The notes below the pieces were generated by a model. It was not told the origin of the DNA. It did not search any database and worked only from the letters and a program-made list of their open reading frames with translations. From Methylophilus methylotrophus DSM 46235 = ATCC 53528 (GTDB taxonomy: Bacteria > Pseudomonadota > Gammaproteobacteria > Burkholderiales > Methylophilaceae), in contig NZ_KB905141.1 of assembly GCF_000378225.1 (NCBI RefSeq), forward strand, positions 821,326 to 885,325: a DNA stretch of 64,000 bases. The letters are read 5' to 3'. This document shows positions 48,160-57,717 of this stretch, in pieces. Each line of letters starts with the position of its first letter. Positions within the stretch are counted from its first letter, which is position 1. The translations under genes were made by a program, and so were the position numbers.

Positions 48160-48993
48160 ATGTACTCACTTTCAGCCACTCGTATCGCCTTTATTGGCGG
48201 CGGCAATATGGCACAGGCCTTGATGATAGGCCTGCAACAACGCGCATTTGCCATGCACAATATCACCGTCATTGACCCGGATACGGCCAAACACGAGCAT
48301 TTACAAGGCACGCTAGGTGTCCATACCAGTGCCAGCCTGACTGCAGGCTCGCTGGCTGTCGATGTGATTGTACTGGCCGTCAAACCGCAGCAATTACATA
48401 GCGTGGCACAAGCGCTGGCGCCATTTTTGCAATCCCAACTGGTGATTTCAGTGGCCGCCGGCATACGCACGGCAGACTTGAGCCGCTGGTTAAATGGTTA
48501 CGCCACCATCATTCGTACCATGCCAAACACACCAGCGCAAATCCAGGCTGGCATCACCGGCGCCTATGCCCTTTCGGCCGTATCCCCGGCACAACGCGAA
48601 CTGGCAGATATGCTGTTGCAAGCGGCTGGAGATGTGGTCTGGCTGGATAATGAAGCGCAACTCGATGCCGTGACCGCCATTTCTGGTAGCGGCCCGGCCT
48701 ATGTGTTTTTGATGATAGAGGCGCTGACGGCTGCTGGCGTAAGTTTAGGCCTGACTGAAGAACAGTCACTCAAACTCAGCTTGGCCACCTTTAAAGGTGC
48801 CAGCTTGTTGGCAGCAGGCAGTGCAACCCCCGTCGCGACCTTGCGTGAGCAAGTGACCTCCAAGGGTGGCACTACCGAGCAAGGCTTGATCAGTATGCGC
48901 CAGCATGATATTCATGGCATGATGCGACATGCAGCCGAGCAGGCTGCACGTCGCGCCAAAGAACTCGGCGATCAACTGGGAGCCCAAGCATAA
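48160..48993 (+). CDS. proC: Pyrroline-5-carboxylate reductase
   Basis: 277 residues. Rossmann start IAFIGGGNMAQALMIGL (about residues 8-24), AVKPQQ, RTMPNTPAQIQAGITG (about 110-125), and the C-terminal VTAISGSGPAYVFLMIEAL and EQVTSKGGTTEQGL that form the active site. Last step of proline synthesis. Overlaps yggT by 1 base. Confidence 0.96.
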   Translation: MYSLSATRIAFIGGGNMAQALMIGLQQRAFAMHNITVIDPDTAKHEHLQGTLGVHTSASLTAGSLAVDVIVLAVKPQQLHSVAQALAPFLQSQLVISVAAGIRTADLSRWLNGYATIIRTMPNTPAQIQAGITGAYALSAVSPAQRELADMLLQAAGDVVWLDNEAQLDAVTAISGSGPAYVFLMIEALTAAGVSLGLTEEQSLKLSLATFKGASLLAAGSATPVATLREQVTSKGGTTEQGLISMRQHDIHGMMRHAAEQAARRAKELGDQLGAQA

Positions 48994-49541
48994 TGCTGCA
49001 CAATATGACCACCTTTTTACTCAATGCCGCCTTTGGCATTCTCACATTTCTGCTGGTACTGCGTTTTTTAATGCAATGGACACGCACTTCATTTCAGAAT
49101 CCGCTGGGGCAGATGACCATGGCACTGACTGATTTTATGGTGAAACCAGCACGCAAAATCATCCGGCCGGTCAGGCAATGGGACCTCTCTACGCTATTGC
49201 TGGCATTACTGATGCAGATTGTTTTATTTGCGCTGTTAACATTGTTGGCAGGTGCGCCCGTTTCACCTGTGTTTTGGGTATGGCAAGCCGTGTTTGGGGT
49301 ACTGGGGCAGATGGTAGATGTATTTTTTTATGCGATCTTGCTGATGGCGATATTAAGCTGGGTCAATCCTTACAGTCCGATTTATGGTGTGCTGAACCAG
49401 TTATCCTCGCCCATTCTTGATCCTTTGCGCCGCGTATTACCCGCGATTCAAGGCTTTGATTTTTCGGCGCTGGTAGCACTGCTTTTGTTGCAGATGATCA
49501 GCCGCATTGTATTGCCGGGCCTGGCGGTAAGCATTCTCTAG
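48993..49541 (+). CDS. yggT: YggT family membrane protein
   Basis: 182 residues, two YggT modules in tandem: each has a hydrophobic helix pair, with RFLMQWTRTSFQNPLGQ in the first and LSWVNPYSPIYGVLNQLSSPIL in the second. Function uncertain; linked to osmotic tolerance in E. coli and to division-site or thylakoid assembly in relatives. In the standard yggS-proC-yggT order. Confidence 0.92.
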   Translation: MLHNMTTFLLNAAFGILTFLLVLRFLMQWTRTSFQNPLGQMTMALTDFMVKPARKIIRPVRQWDLSTLLLALLMQIVLFALLTLLAGAPVSPVFWVWQAVFGVLGQMVDVFFYAILLMAILSWVNPYSPIYGVLNQLSSPILDPLRRVLPAIQGFDFSALVALLLLQMISRIVLPGLAVSIL

Positions 49542-49553
49542 CCATGCGTTCAC

Positions 49554-49578
49554 ATAGGGCGATTCTGGATCGCCCTAT
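49554..49578. terminator. Probable terminator between yggT and rng
   Basis: Perfect 10-bp stem ATAGGGCGAT/ATCGCCCTAT with a TCTGG loop in the gap between the convergent genes. No T-run on either side, so assignment is moderate. Confidence 0.5.
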
Positions 49579-49587
49579 ACCGCAACA

Positions 49588-51060
49588 CTAAATCCAGACA
49601 ATATCAAATTCTTCACGCCCGTACTGGGTATCGGGGTGTAACGACACTGGCTTTTTAATAAAGTCTGACAGGTTTGCGAGGCTTTGTGACTCTTCGTCGC
49701 CAAGCATATTAATCACTTCAGGAGATGCCAATATCTTGAATTCATTGGCATTCCTGAACTGTTTGGACTCGCGCAACAACTCCCGCATGATTTCATAGCA
49801 AATGGTTTGCGCCGTTTTCAGCTCGCCACGACCCTGGCATACCTGGCAAGACTCGCATAGCAAATGTGCCAGGCTCTCACGCGTACGCTTGCGTGTCAGC
49901 TCCACCAGGCCCAATGCCGAAAAACCATTCACATTGATACGCGCCCTATCCAGCGTCACTGCCTTGCGTAACTCTTCTAGCACTGCTTCTCGCTGTGCAT
50001 CTTCATCCATATCGATAAAATCGATAATGATGATGCCGCCTAAATTACGTAACCGCAGTTGCCTTGCAATCGCCTGTGCCGCTTCCAGATTCGTTTTGAA
50101 AATGGTATCAGACAGGTTTTTGCCGCTGACAAAACTACCAGTATTCACGTCCACCGTGGTCAATGCTTCGGTCTGGTCAAAAATCAGGTAGCCGCCAGAC
50201 TTGAGCTCAACTTTACGTGCCAGGGCTTTTTCAATTTCATTTTCAATATCGTAAAACTCAAACAGCGCCCGCTCGCCCTTGTAATGCATCAGCGGTTTTA
50301 CTGCGTGTGAAACGTAGAGCTCGGCAAACTCTTTCAGGCGTTCAAACATCTCGCGAGAGTCGACGCGGATACTGGTGGTTTCAGTACACACCACATCGCG
50401 CAGAATCCGGCGCGGCAGGCTCAAGTCATAAAAAATCAGTGATCGTTCACCGACTTTTGTACTTTCAGCCTGGATCTTGCTCCACACTTTGCGTAAGTAT
50501 TCAATATCGGCCAGCAACTCTTGATCGGTCGCATTTTCCGACATGGTACGGATAATGTAGCCCCCTTCACGATCTTCTGGCAGCAGACCCAATAGCCGGT
50601 TGCGCAAGAATTCGCGCTCTTCTTCGATATCAATGCGCTGGGAGACGCCAATATGTTTCTGGTAAGGCAGGTAAACTAAAAAACGCCCTGCAATACTGAT
50701 TTCCGTGGTCAGGCGTGCGCCTTTGGTGCCAATCGCTTCTTTAATCACTTGCACAATGATGGACTGCCCTTCATGCAACACTTCCTGGATCGGGCGCTCT
50801 TTCTTGATATCGCCTTCTTCCGCATGACATTCCATGATATCGGCCGCATGCAGAAAAGCGGCGCGTTGCAAGCCTATCTCAACAAAGGCCGATTGCATGC
50901 CCGGTAACACACGAACAACGGTGCCACGGTAAATATTACCCACAATACCCAGTGATGAGGCCCGTTCTATGTGTAGCTCCTGGACAATGCCTTGCTCCAG
51001 AATCGCCACGCGCGTCTCCTGCGGCGTGACGTTAATCAATACTTCCTGCGCCAATGACAT
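49588..51060 (-). CDS. rng: Ribonuclease G
   Basis: 490 residues, almost exactly E. coli RNase G (489). S1 domain about 38-120 (GNIYRGTVVRVLPGMQSAFVEIGL in parts), RNase H-like and DNase I-like catalytic parts with the metal aspartates in VDVNTGSFV (about 300-308) and IDFIDMDED (about 343-351), and the Zn-link CESCQVCQG (about 407). Processes the 16S rRNA 5' end and decays mRNAs. Shares the minus strand with maf, as in E. coli where yhdE-rng are adjacent. Confidence 0.95.
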   Translation of the reverse strand: MSLAQEVLINVTPQETRVAILEQGIVQELHIERASSLGIVGNIYRGTVVRVLPGMQSAFVEIGLQRAAFLHAADIMECHAEEGDIKKERPIQEVLHEGQSIIVQVIKEAIGTKGARLTTEISIAGRFLVYLPYQKHIGVSQRIDIEEEREFLRNRLLGLLPEDREGGYIIRTMSENATDQELLADIEYLRKVWSKIQAESTKVGERSLIFYDLSLPRRILRDVVCTETTSIRVDSREMFERLKEFAELYVSHAVKPLMHYKGERALFEFYDIENEIEKALARKVELKSGGYLIFDQTEALTTVDVNTGSFVSGKNLSDTIFKTNLEAAQAIARQLRLRNLGGIIIIDFIDMDEDAQREAVLEELRKAVTLDRARINVNGFSALGLVELTRKRTRESLAHLLCESCQVCQGRGELKTAQTICYEIMRELLRESKQFRNANEFKILASPEVINMLGDEESQSLANLSDFIKKPVSLHPDTQYGREEFDIVWI

Positions 51061-51098
51061 GCTTTACCCGATCTCTATCATTCTCTTTTATGCAAAGT

Positions 51099-51665
51099 TT
51101 ACCATGCGTGCAGTAACTGCGCCGTCTCGTGCAGCGGCAAACCCATCACGCCGCTGTAACTGCCGTGTATACGTACAATCCAAGCTCCGGCACGCCCCTG
51201 TATGCCATAGGCACCGGCTTTATCCATAGGTTCGCCCGAGGCAATGTAGTCTTGCAAAGCAGCCAATGGCACCTGCATCATTTCAACCTCGGTAGTATTC
51301 AACAGGCAACGCACTTCTCTCCCCTGATAGACCGCCACTGCCGTATGCACCAGGTGCACGCTGCCACTCAAGCGGGAAAGCATCTCTAGAGCCTCTTTGG
51401 CATCGGCAGGCTTGCCCAGAATGTCTTGCCCCAGGGCCACTGTGGTATCTGCAGCAAGAATAGGCAAGCCTTTAGCGGCATGCGCTTCGGCAATCGCCAT
51501 GGCTTTGGCAGTGGCCAGCCGTTGTACATATCGCGCAGGATCCTCTCCAAGCAAACAGGATTCGTCAATATCAGCGGGCAGGATGTCACATTGCACGCTT
51601 AACTGCGCCAATAGCTCTACCCGTCGCGGGCTACGTGAAGCCAATATAATCTTGCGTGGTTGCAT
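51099..51665 (-). CDS. yhdE: Maf/YhdE-type dTTP/UTP pyrophosphatase
   Basis: 188 residues from ATG 51665; the frame is open farther upstream but that region is not Maf-like. LASRSPRRVELLAQL (about 8-22), catalytic ADTTVALGQDILGKP (about 71-85), then the SGSVHLVHTAVAV and GKAGAYGIQGRA-type block. Hydrolyses non-canonical and housekeeping nucleoside triphosphates and affects septum formation. The GAYGIQG arrangement matches YhdE (dTTP/UTP) rather than YceF. Ends 38 bases before rng. Confidence 0.9.
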   Translation of the reverse strand: MQPRKIILASRSPRRVELLAQLSVQCDILPADIDESCLLGEDPARYVQRLATAKAMAIAEAHAAKGLPILAADTTVALGQDILGKPADAKEALEMLSRLSGSVHLVHTAVAVYQGREVRCLLNTTEVEMMQVPLAALQDYIASGEPMDKAGAYGIQGRAGAWIVRIHGSYSGVMGLPLHETAQLLHAW

Positions 51666-51798
51666 ATTTCTTATCGCGGCATTTATTAAAACCAAGGCCG
51701 ACAAGTTAACACAAACCACCTGACGATGCGACACTGACAGCCTGTTACCGCATTGTGTACAATAGCCCATCGTTTGATTTCTCACCTGACAACTCCGC

Positions 51799-52656
51799 AT
51801 GAATGCCATCGAACACCTGCTGCAACGCGCCGAACAACTGATCACGCGTCTTGAAACCTTATTGCCTGCTCCACCGGCTGAGCCCAATTGGCAAGCTGTC
51901 GCCTGGCGCTGGGTCAAGCACGGCAACCAGGGGCAGTTACAGGCGGTTGAACACCCTCACCACATATTGCTCGAAGATATCCGCTTTATAGACCGGCAAA
52001 AAAACGAGGTCGTGCGTAATACGCGCCAGTTTTTACAGGGTCTGCCAGCCAACCACGTCTTGCTGACAGGCGCACGCGGCACTGGCAAATCCTCACTTGT
52101 CAAAGCCGTGCTCAATGCCTATGCCAAAGAAGGTTTACGCCTGATTGAAATCGAAAAACAGGATTTGACCGATTTGCCGCAAATCACGCAACTCATCCGC
52201 CAGCGGCCGGAAAAATTCATTATTTTTTGCGATGACCTCACGTTTGAAGCCAATGACATGGGCTACAAGGCGCTTAAGGTAATACTTGATGGCTCAATTG
52301 AGCACGCATCGCCCAATTTGCTGGTCTATGCCACCTCCAACCGTAAAAACCTGATGCCGGAATACATGGCAGACAACCAGCCGATTGTCGACAAAGGCGA
52401 GATTCGTCCCAACGACACCATTGATGAAAAGACTGCACTCGCCGAACGTTTTGGCCTGTGGTTATCGTTTTACAGTTTTGACCAGGACGAATATCTAAGC
52501 ATCGCCGAGCACTGGCTGGATACGTTTGGTATTAGCATGGATGATGCAGCCCGCCACGCCGCCCTGCAGTTTTACCACACGCGTGGCGCTCGCAGTGGCC
52601 GCGTTGCTTACCAGTTCGCCAAAGACTACGCAGGCCAACTGCAACTGAAGTCCTGA
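51799..52656 (+). CDS. DUF815 family AAA+ ATPase
   Basis: 285 residues. Walker A GARGTGKSSLVKAV (about 92-105), Walker B FIIFCDDLTFE (about 138-148), Sensor-like LLVYATSNRKNLMPEY and a C-terminal lid with GARSGRVAYQFAKDY. DUF815 proteins are single-domain AAA+ ATPases widespread in betaproteobacteria, substrate unknown. Divergent from maf and 5 bases ahead of the Nudix-ThiE gene. Confidence 0.88.
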   Translation: MNAIEHLLQRAEQLITRLETLLPAPPAEPNWQAVAWRWVKHGNQGQLQAVEHPHHILLEDIRFIDRQKNEVVRNTRQFLQGLPANHVLLTGARGTGKSSLVKAVLNAYAKEGLRLIEIEKQDLTDLPQITQLIRQRPEKFIIFCDDLTFEANDMGYKALKVILDGSIEHASPNLLVYATSNRKNLMPEYMADNQPIVDKGEIRPNDTIDEKTALAERFGLWLSFYSFDQDEYLSIAEHWLDTFGISMDDAARHAALQFYHTRGARSGRVAYQFAKDYAGQLQLKS

Positions 52657-52661
52657 TACCT

Positions 52662-53621
52662 ATGACCAAACTCGTTCAAGTCGCGGTTGCGATCCTCATG
52701 CAACCCAATGGTGAATACCTGCTCGCCAGCCGCCCCAATGGCAAAGGCTGGGCAGGCTGGTGGGAGTTTCCCGGCGGCAAAATAGAAGCTGGCGAAACAC
52801 CAGAACACGCATTGATCCGCGAAGCACAAGAAGAGCTCGGCATCACGCCCACGCAAATCCAGCCGTGGATCAAACGCCGCTACGACTACCCAGCCACACA
52901 TGATGCTGAGGCCAAAACCGTACTGCTGCACTTCTTCTTTGTCCACGCATGGCAAGGTGAATTGCAGGCACGTGAAGGCCAGCAATTTGCCTGGCAGCAT
53001 CCACGTCAACTCAATGTTAGCCCGGTGCTACCCGCCAATGCACCTATTATGCAAGCACTCAGCCTGCCGCCTGTGTATGCCATCAGCAATATGCAAGAGA
53101 TGGGTGAACACGCCTTCCTACAAGCGTTAAAGCAGCAACTCGACAAAGGCCTGCAACTACTGCAAATCCGTGAACCACAGCTTGGTGGCTCAGCACTCGC
53201 GAAATTTAGCGAGGAGGTCTTACAGCTATGCGCGTCTTATAACTGCCGCTGCCTGCTTAATGACAGCCCCGAACAAGCATTACAACTCGGCTACCAAGGT
53301 GTGCATTTAAATAGCCAGCGCCTGATGGCACTCATAGAAAAGCCAGATCATTTACTGGTAGGCGCTTCTTGTCACGATCTAGCCCAACTCCAAAAAGCCC
53401 AAGAGCTACAATTTGACTTCGCTCTGCTCTCTCCCGTGATGCAAACAAAAAGTCACCCGAAAGTGACCGGATTAGGCTGGGTGAAGTTTGGTGAATTACT
53501 GAATGGGTTGGAAATTCCGGTGTATGCACTAGGTGGTATGCGTTTGGAACATTTACCGCAGGCGCAATCCTGTGGTGCCCGTGGCATCGCCATGCAACGT
53601 GCGACTTGGCAACACTCATAA
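52662..53621 (+). CDS. Nudix hydrolase (MutT type) fused to ThiE-like domain
   Basis: 319 residues. N-terminal MutT domain (1-135): GWWEFPGGKIEAGE and REAQEELGI contain both Nudix glutamates; this half should remove 8-oxo-dGTP. The C-terminal half (about 145-319) is a thiamine-phosphate-synthase/TenI-like barrel with LLQIREPQLGGSAL, CLLNDSPEQALQLGYQGVHLNS in parts and the YALGGMRLEHL end. The phosphate-binding and pyrophosphate residues are only partly kept, so synthase activity is doubtful. This fusion is widespread in beta- and gammaproteobacteria. Confidence 0.87.
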   Translation: MTKLVQVAVAILMQPNGEYLLASRPNGKGWAGWWEFPGGKIEAGETPEHALIREAQEELGITPTQIQPWIKRRYDYPATHDAEAKTVLLHFFFVHAWQGELQAREGQQFAWQHPRQLNVSPVLPANAPIMQALSLPPVYAISNMQEMGEHAFLQALKQQLDKGLQLLQIREPQLGGSALAKFSEEVLQLCASYNCRCLLNDSPEQALQLGYQGVHLNSQRLMALIEKPDHLLVGASCHDLAQLQKAQELQFDFALLSPVMQTKSHPKVTGLGWVKFGELLNGLEIPVYALGGMRLEHLPQAQSCGARGIAMQRATWQHS

Positions 53622-53851
53622 TGAGAGACAAGAATGCTGGCAACGCCTCTAAAAATACAGAAATCCTGAATTAAGCTCGAATATTCCATGCTTCTCAAAA
53701 TTATCAGATAAGCAGAAATGAAATTTTAGCTGAGCTAGTACAAGCGAAGAAAGACGATCGAAACCGATAAAATGACTGCATACATACTGATTGCGCTCCA
53801 GTGAAGCCTAATACACTACAAGTCCACCGGCTTTTCAACGTGAACTCGTCA
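53622..53851. other. AT-rich intergenic stretch
   Basis: No gene, tRNA or clear hairpin; composition is AT-richer than the genes on either side. Nothing else supported. Confidence 0.35.
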
Positions 53852-54302
53852 ATGCAGCGACTCTATTGCCAGTGTTTTTTAATTATTGTTGGGTTGGATT
53901 GTGTGCCTGCACCCAGTTACCATGGAGGCATACATTACAGATAGCCTTACAGACTACCAATGACGCAAATAACAGCACGGCCACTCCGGTAGATATCGTA
54001 TTTGTTTATGATGAGAATTTAGCAGCTTGGTTACCTAAAACATCTCCAGAATGGTTTGCTAAAAAGCTGCATTGATGAGTGAGCATTCTTCTGTCATTGA
54101 AATTGCTCATGTCGAAGTACCACCCGGGACGCCTGTGCAAACTATTAGGCTGCCAGCCCGCCAACAAAAGGCAAAAGCGGTCGTGGCTTTTGCGAACTAT
54201 ATTAATTCAAAAGGACAGTTTCCTGCTAACCTAATGCCTTTCAAATGCGTAATCATCACGCTCAAGCATGACGCAGTGGCATATGATGAGTGTCGGCATT
54301 AA
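53852..54302 (+). pseudogene. Broken lipoprotein gene, two single-base losses
   Basis: Three overlapping frames read as one protein. It begins MQRLYCQCFLIIVG (53852), continues in another frame with GLCACTQLPW and PVDIVFVYDENLAAWLPKTS, and finishes in a third with HSSVIEIAHVEVPPGTPVQ and VVAFANYINSKGQ. One added base in the GGG run at 53891-53893 would restore frame 1-2, giving a lipobox-like GLCAC; one added A in the A-run at 54061-54065 would join WFAKK to AALMSEHSS. The repaired product would be about 150 residues. Either a decaying gene or homopolymer sequencing errors. Family not identified. Confidence 0.55.
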
Positions 54303-54319
54303 TTACTCAAAGTAGTCCC

Positions 54320-54544
54320 ATGACCCAAACTAATAATCCACTACATGGCATCACCCTTGAAAAAATTGTCGAGCAACTGGTTGAATACTATGGCTGGGAC
54401 AAACTTGCGCAAAAGGTGAGTATCAATTGCTTCAAGAAGGATCCATCAGTGAAGTCTAGCCTGAAGTTTTTGCGAAAAACACCTTGGGCGAGAAGTGAAG
54501 TAGAGAATTTGTATATCGCGACTTTTGTGAAAAGTCGCGGATAG
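54320..54544 (+). CDS. VF530 family (DUF2132) small DNA-binding-type protein
   Basis: 74 residues from ATG 54320; an upstream in-frame start at 54290 overlaps the broken lipoprotein gene. [21 protein letters not shown] and [18 protein letters not shown] (about residues 6-60) are the family core. The VF530 fold binds nucleic acid in structural work, but its role is unknown. It probably came in with the broken gene just before it. Confidence 0.88.
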   Translation: MTQTNNPLHGITLEKIVEQLVEYYGWDKLAQKVSINCFKKDPSVKSSLKFLRKTPWARSEVENLYIATFVKSRG

Positions 54545-54549
54545 TCAAT

Positions 54550-54993
54550 TTATGGTGCAGTTTTCACTGGCATGGCAACAAACTGTTCAGTGATCTTGCC
54601 TTGTTTGTCCTTGAAACATAGCCTGAATTTGACTTGCTCACCTGTTTTAAATGGTGTTGGCAATTCGAATAACATTAAATGCAGGCCGCCTGGTGCCAAC
54701 TTCACTGGTTTGCCCACAGGCACAGGCAACTCTTCCATGCTGCGCATTTTCATAATGCCATTTTCCATGGTCATGCTATGCATTTCCACACTGCCAGCGC
54801 GCTCTGTTTCGACGTATACCAAGGTGACATCCTGCGGGCTGGATAAGGTCACGTAAGCCGCCCCTACAGACTGCCCGGGGGTAGAAGCACGCACCCAGGC
54901 ATCGGTCATTTTCACTTCTGCGTGGGCGACACCTAGCCAGCTAGCCAGGCAAATACTGGTAACGATACGGAAGAGAAAAGCAGTTTTATGCAT
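54550..54993 (-). CDS. Periplasmic copper chaperone PCu(A)C
   Basis: 147 residues from the ATG at 54993 with AGGA upstream. Signal peptide ending GVAHA. The Cu(I) motif H-M-x10-M-x21-H-x-M is present: HSMTMENGIMKMRSM (about 70-85) and GGLHLMLFEL (about 105-114). Delivers copper to cytochrome oxidase. Positioned just downstream of yacG, with 21 bases between. Confidence 0.88.
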   Translation of the reverse strand: MHKTAFLFRIVTSICLASWLGVAHAEVKMTDAWVRASTPGQSVGAAYVTLSSPQDVTLVYVETERAGSVEMHSMTMENGIMKMRSMEELPVPVGKPVKLAPGGLHLMLFELPTPFKTGEQVKFRLCFKDKQGKITEQFVAMPVKTAP

Positions 54994-55014
54994 GGTAATC
55001 ATCCTGGCAGCCAG

Positions 55015-55206
55015 TTATTCTGGTTCGTATAAATCAGGTGGTGTGCTATCGGGGATACGAAATTTTTCTGTGGCCCAATCGCCGAGATCAACCAATTTGC
55101 AGCGCTCACTACAAAAGGGCCGGAAAGGGTTGGCAGGCGAATACTCCGTCGTTTCACCACATGACGGGCAAGCGACCTTGCGCGCTTTGACGGTTTGCTG
55201 TGTCAA
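55015..55206 (-). CDS. yacG: DNA gyrase inhibitor YacG
   Basis: 63 residues. Zinc cysteines in [20 protein letters not shown] (in parts) and CSERC give the CxxC-x15-CxxxC pattern, followed by [16 protein letters not shown]. Binds GyrB in E. coli. Four-base ATGA overlap with zapD. Confidence 0.94.
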   Translation of the reverse strand: MTQQTVKARKVACPSCGETTEYSPANPFRPFCSERCKLVDLGDWATEKFRIPDSTPPDLYEPE

Positions 55207-55976
55207 TTATGGCCTGCCCCGGTAAAGTTACAGATAATCATCTTGAACGAGATATCCTGCTCGCAGCCCTTGGGTCTTTGCACGAAGTCCAGCTTCTGGA
55301 AGCGGATATTGATGGCATATTTATTCGCACTGACTTCAGGGAAACATTCGTCGTGGTCTATCACAATACGCAATAATTGTGCCGGTTTGTGACCAGATAA
55401 TTGCTGTTGGTAAGCCCCATTGTGGGCCACCAGCGAGAGCACCTGGCCACTCCCACGCAATAATTGCAGAATCAGGCGGATAGCCTCGTACATGGGCATG
55501 AGTTTGGCCAGCCAGTGATCAAAGTCATTCTTGCGACGCTCTTCACCTAGGTAGAGCCAGTGACGATAGGAGGGCAAGTCGAATTCGCATACGCCACCAG
55601 GGATACTGGTCCGTTGCTTGACGCTCATCAACCAGTCGTTATCGCGCAATGATTGCCCCAGTTTTTGATGATCTGAACGTAATGCAGTCGCACAGCGGTC
55701 CAAACTGGACAAGGTTGTTGCCAAGGCAAGCTGATCAATATTGGGGTTATTTTGCAAGAAGGAGAGTTGCACCTTGTGCCTTTCCAGCTCTTGCAACAAA
55801 TCAACTTTTAAATCGCCCCGATCAATCAGGTCAAGGATTTGCAGCATGGAAATCAGCGCCACATGGTGGCTGATTTCATGGCCAATCTCAATGTGGTGCA
55901 GCATTTTGACGAACAAATCTTCCAGGCGGAGATAAGTTCTGATGCGCTCGTTAAATGGAAACTCGTAGCTCGACAC
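55203..55976 (-). CDS. zapD: Cell division protein ZapD
   Basis: 257 residues. Helical N-domain [20 protein letters not shown]-terminal beta domain with the LPSYRHWL strand. Cross-links FtsZ filaments. In the pilD-coaE-zapD-yacG order of many betaproteobacteria. Confidence 0.93.
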   Translation of the reverse strand: MSSYEFPFNERIRTYLRLEDLFVKMLHHIEIGHEISHHVALISMLQILDLIDRGDLKVDLLQELERHKVQLSFLQNNPNIDQLALATTLSSLDRCATALRSDHQKLGQSLRDNDWLMSVKQRTSIPGGVCEFDLPSYRHWLYLGEERRKNDFDHWLAKLMPMYEAIRLILQLLRGSGQVLSLVAHNGAYQQQLSGHKPAQLLRIVIDHDECFPEVSANKYAINIRFQKLDFVQRPKGCEQDISFKMIICNFTGAGHN

Positions 55977-56045
55977 GGCAGCCTTTTCTGTCAGCTGATA
56001 CTTGAAAAGTATGCAATAAAAGCCTGATTATGAAACCCTTTTCAT

Positions 56046-56648
56046 TCACTGGCAAGTTTTAGAGAAGTTTTTATGAAACTCTAGCACTTTTTCCTGCAAA
56101 TGATCCAATGTTTGGTCATTGACAATGACCGAGTCGGCAATCGATAAACGCTCTTCACGGCTGCTTTGTGCAGCAATCATGGCTTGCGCTATCACTTCAG
56201 ATAACTGGCTGCGTTGCATCACACGTGTCAGCTGTGTGTGCTCATCACAATCGATAACCAGCACATGGTCTACGATTTGCCAATCGTCACGGCTTTCAAC
56301 AAGTAATGGGATCGCTAAGACCACATAAGGATGCGCAGAATGCTGTTCAATCCGGTGCATGGCTTCAGCACGGATCGCGGGGTGCATGATCTGGTTTAGT
56401 TGATCTAGTGCATCGGGCTCAGAAAATACCAGTTCTCGCAATCTGGCACGATTCAAGCAACCATCAGCCTCAAACATTTCATCACCAAAAGCCGCACGCA
56501 CTGCCTGCATGGCAGCGCTATCAGGCGCGCTCATTTCATGTGCAATCTGGTCCAGGTCGACCACGGGCACACCTAAGATTGAAAAATATTTGCAGACCTC
56601 GGTTTTACCGCTGCCTATACCGCCAGTCACGGCGACTACTTTACTCAT
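56046..56648 (-). CDS. coaE: Dephospho-CoA kinase
   Basis: 200 residues. P-loop VTGGIGSGKTEVCKYF (about 6-21), VVDLDQIAHEM with the catalytic Asp, and PLLVESRDDWQIVDHVLVID in parts. Last step of CoA synthesis. ATGA overlap with pilD. Confidence 0.94.
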   Translation of the reverse strand: MSKVVAVTGGIGSGKTEVCKYFSILGVPVVDLDQIAHEMSAPDSAAMQAVRAAFGDEMFEADGCLNRARLRELVFSEPDALDQLNQIMHPAIRAEAMHRIEQHSAHPYVVLAIPLLVESRDDWQIVDHVLVIDCDEHTQLTRVMQRSQLSEVIAQAMIAAQSSREERLSIADSVIVNDQTLDHLQEKVLEFHKNFSKTCQ

Positions 56649-57517
56649 GGCATCAGATAATAAGAGGCCAGTGACTGACCGTAAAATAAGGCAGCAATAC
56701 CACCTAGGGCCAGAAACGGGCCGAATGGAATAGCAGTTTGGCGAGTTTTGCCTTTGAGCAGAATCAGGCCTATGCCAATCACACTGCCAACGACAGAACT
56801 TAACAAGATGACCGCAGGTAATAACTGCCAGCCAAACCAGGCGCCAATCGCAGCCAGGAGCTTAAAGTCGCCATAGCCCATGCCCTCTTTACCAGTGATC
56901 AGCTTGAACAACCAGTAGACAGCCCATAACACCAGGTAACCTGCCATCGCACCAATCACGGCTGAAGTTAAATCTGTGAAACCATATTTGATATTGAGCA
57001 GCAACCCCAGCCACAACAAGGGCAAGGTAATATCATCGGGCAATAATTGCGTATCAAAATCGATAAAGGTCAATGCAACCAGCGCAAATACAAACACCAA
57101 AGCAAATACGGTCAACATGCTAAAGCCATATTGCACACCCACCGCCAGGGACAATAAGCCAGTCAGCAACTCGACCAGTGGGTAACGGGCAGAAATCGGC
57201 GCTTTGCAGGCCTTGCAGCGGCCACGCAAAAACAGGTAACTGATGACAGGAATATTTTCCAGGGCGGTAAGCTGGTGTCCACAATGTGGGCAGGCAGAAC
57301 GCGGTACAACGAGGTTATATTTTGGTAGTTCAGGTGCGGCTTGCCCCTGCAAGTCCAGACAGCTGGCCTGCCACTCGCGCTCCATCATTTTTGGCAGGCG
57401 ATGTATCACCACATTGAGGAAGCTGCCAACCACTAAACCGAGCATTAAACACACCGCTTGCAAGAAATGCGGCTGCGTACGTAATAAGCTTAAAACAGGC
57501 TCAAGGATTTCTGACAT
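56645..57517 (-). CDS. pilD: Type IV prepilin peptidase/N-methyltransferase
   Basis: 290 residues from the ATG at 57517; an in-frame start at 57556 adds 13 residues. The cytoplasmic loop has both zinc pairs CPHCGHQL and CKACKAPI (about 73-100). The first catalytic Asp is in FIDFDTQLLPD (about 149) and the second in GYGDFKLLA (about 213). Cleaves and methylates prepilins. pilB and pilC are not in this window, so the usual pilBCD order is broken or lies elsewhere. Confidence 0.94.
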   Translation of the reverse strand: MSEILEPVLSLLRTQPHFLQAVCLMLGLVVGSFLNVVIHRLPKMMEREWQASCLDLQGQAAPELPKYNLVVPRSACPHCGHQLTALENIPVISYLFLRGRCKACKAPISARYPLVELLTGLLSLAVGVQYGFSMLTVFALVFVFALVALTFIDFDTQLLPDDITLPLLWLGLLLNIKYGFTDLTSAVIGAMAGYLVLWAVYWLFKLITGKEGMGYGDFKLLAAIGAWFGWQLLPAVILLSSVVGSVIGIGLILLKGKTRQTAIPFGPFLALGGIAALFYGQSLASYYLMP

Positions 57518-57717
57518 GATACCGATAACAAAGTTAAGGTTGCTGCATGATCTCATCGTTAATGCAAGTAAGCAAGGCTAAAAGACGGCAAAACCTGTTT
57601 AAAAGCTGCTTTTTCCGTCTTGAAAACCGCTTGTATGCCGCCATTTATGTGTAAGATGGGAATAGCACTCCAGCCGAGTGACTTCGCATCCATTTTATTA
57701 AGTGAAGGAAGTTGCCT

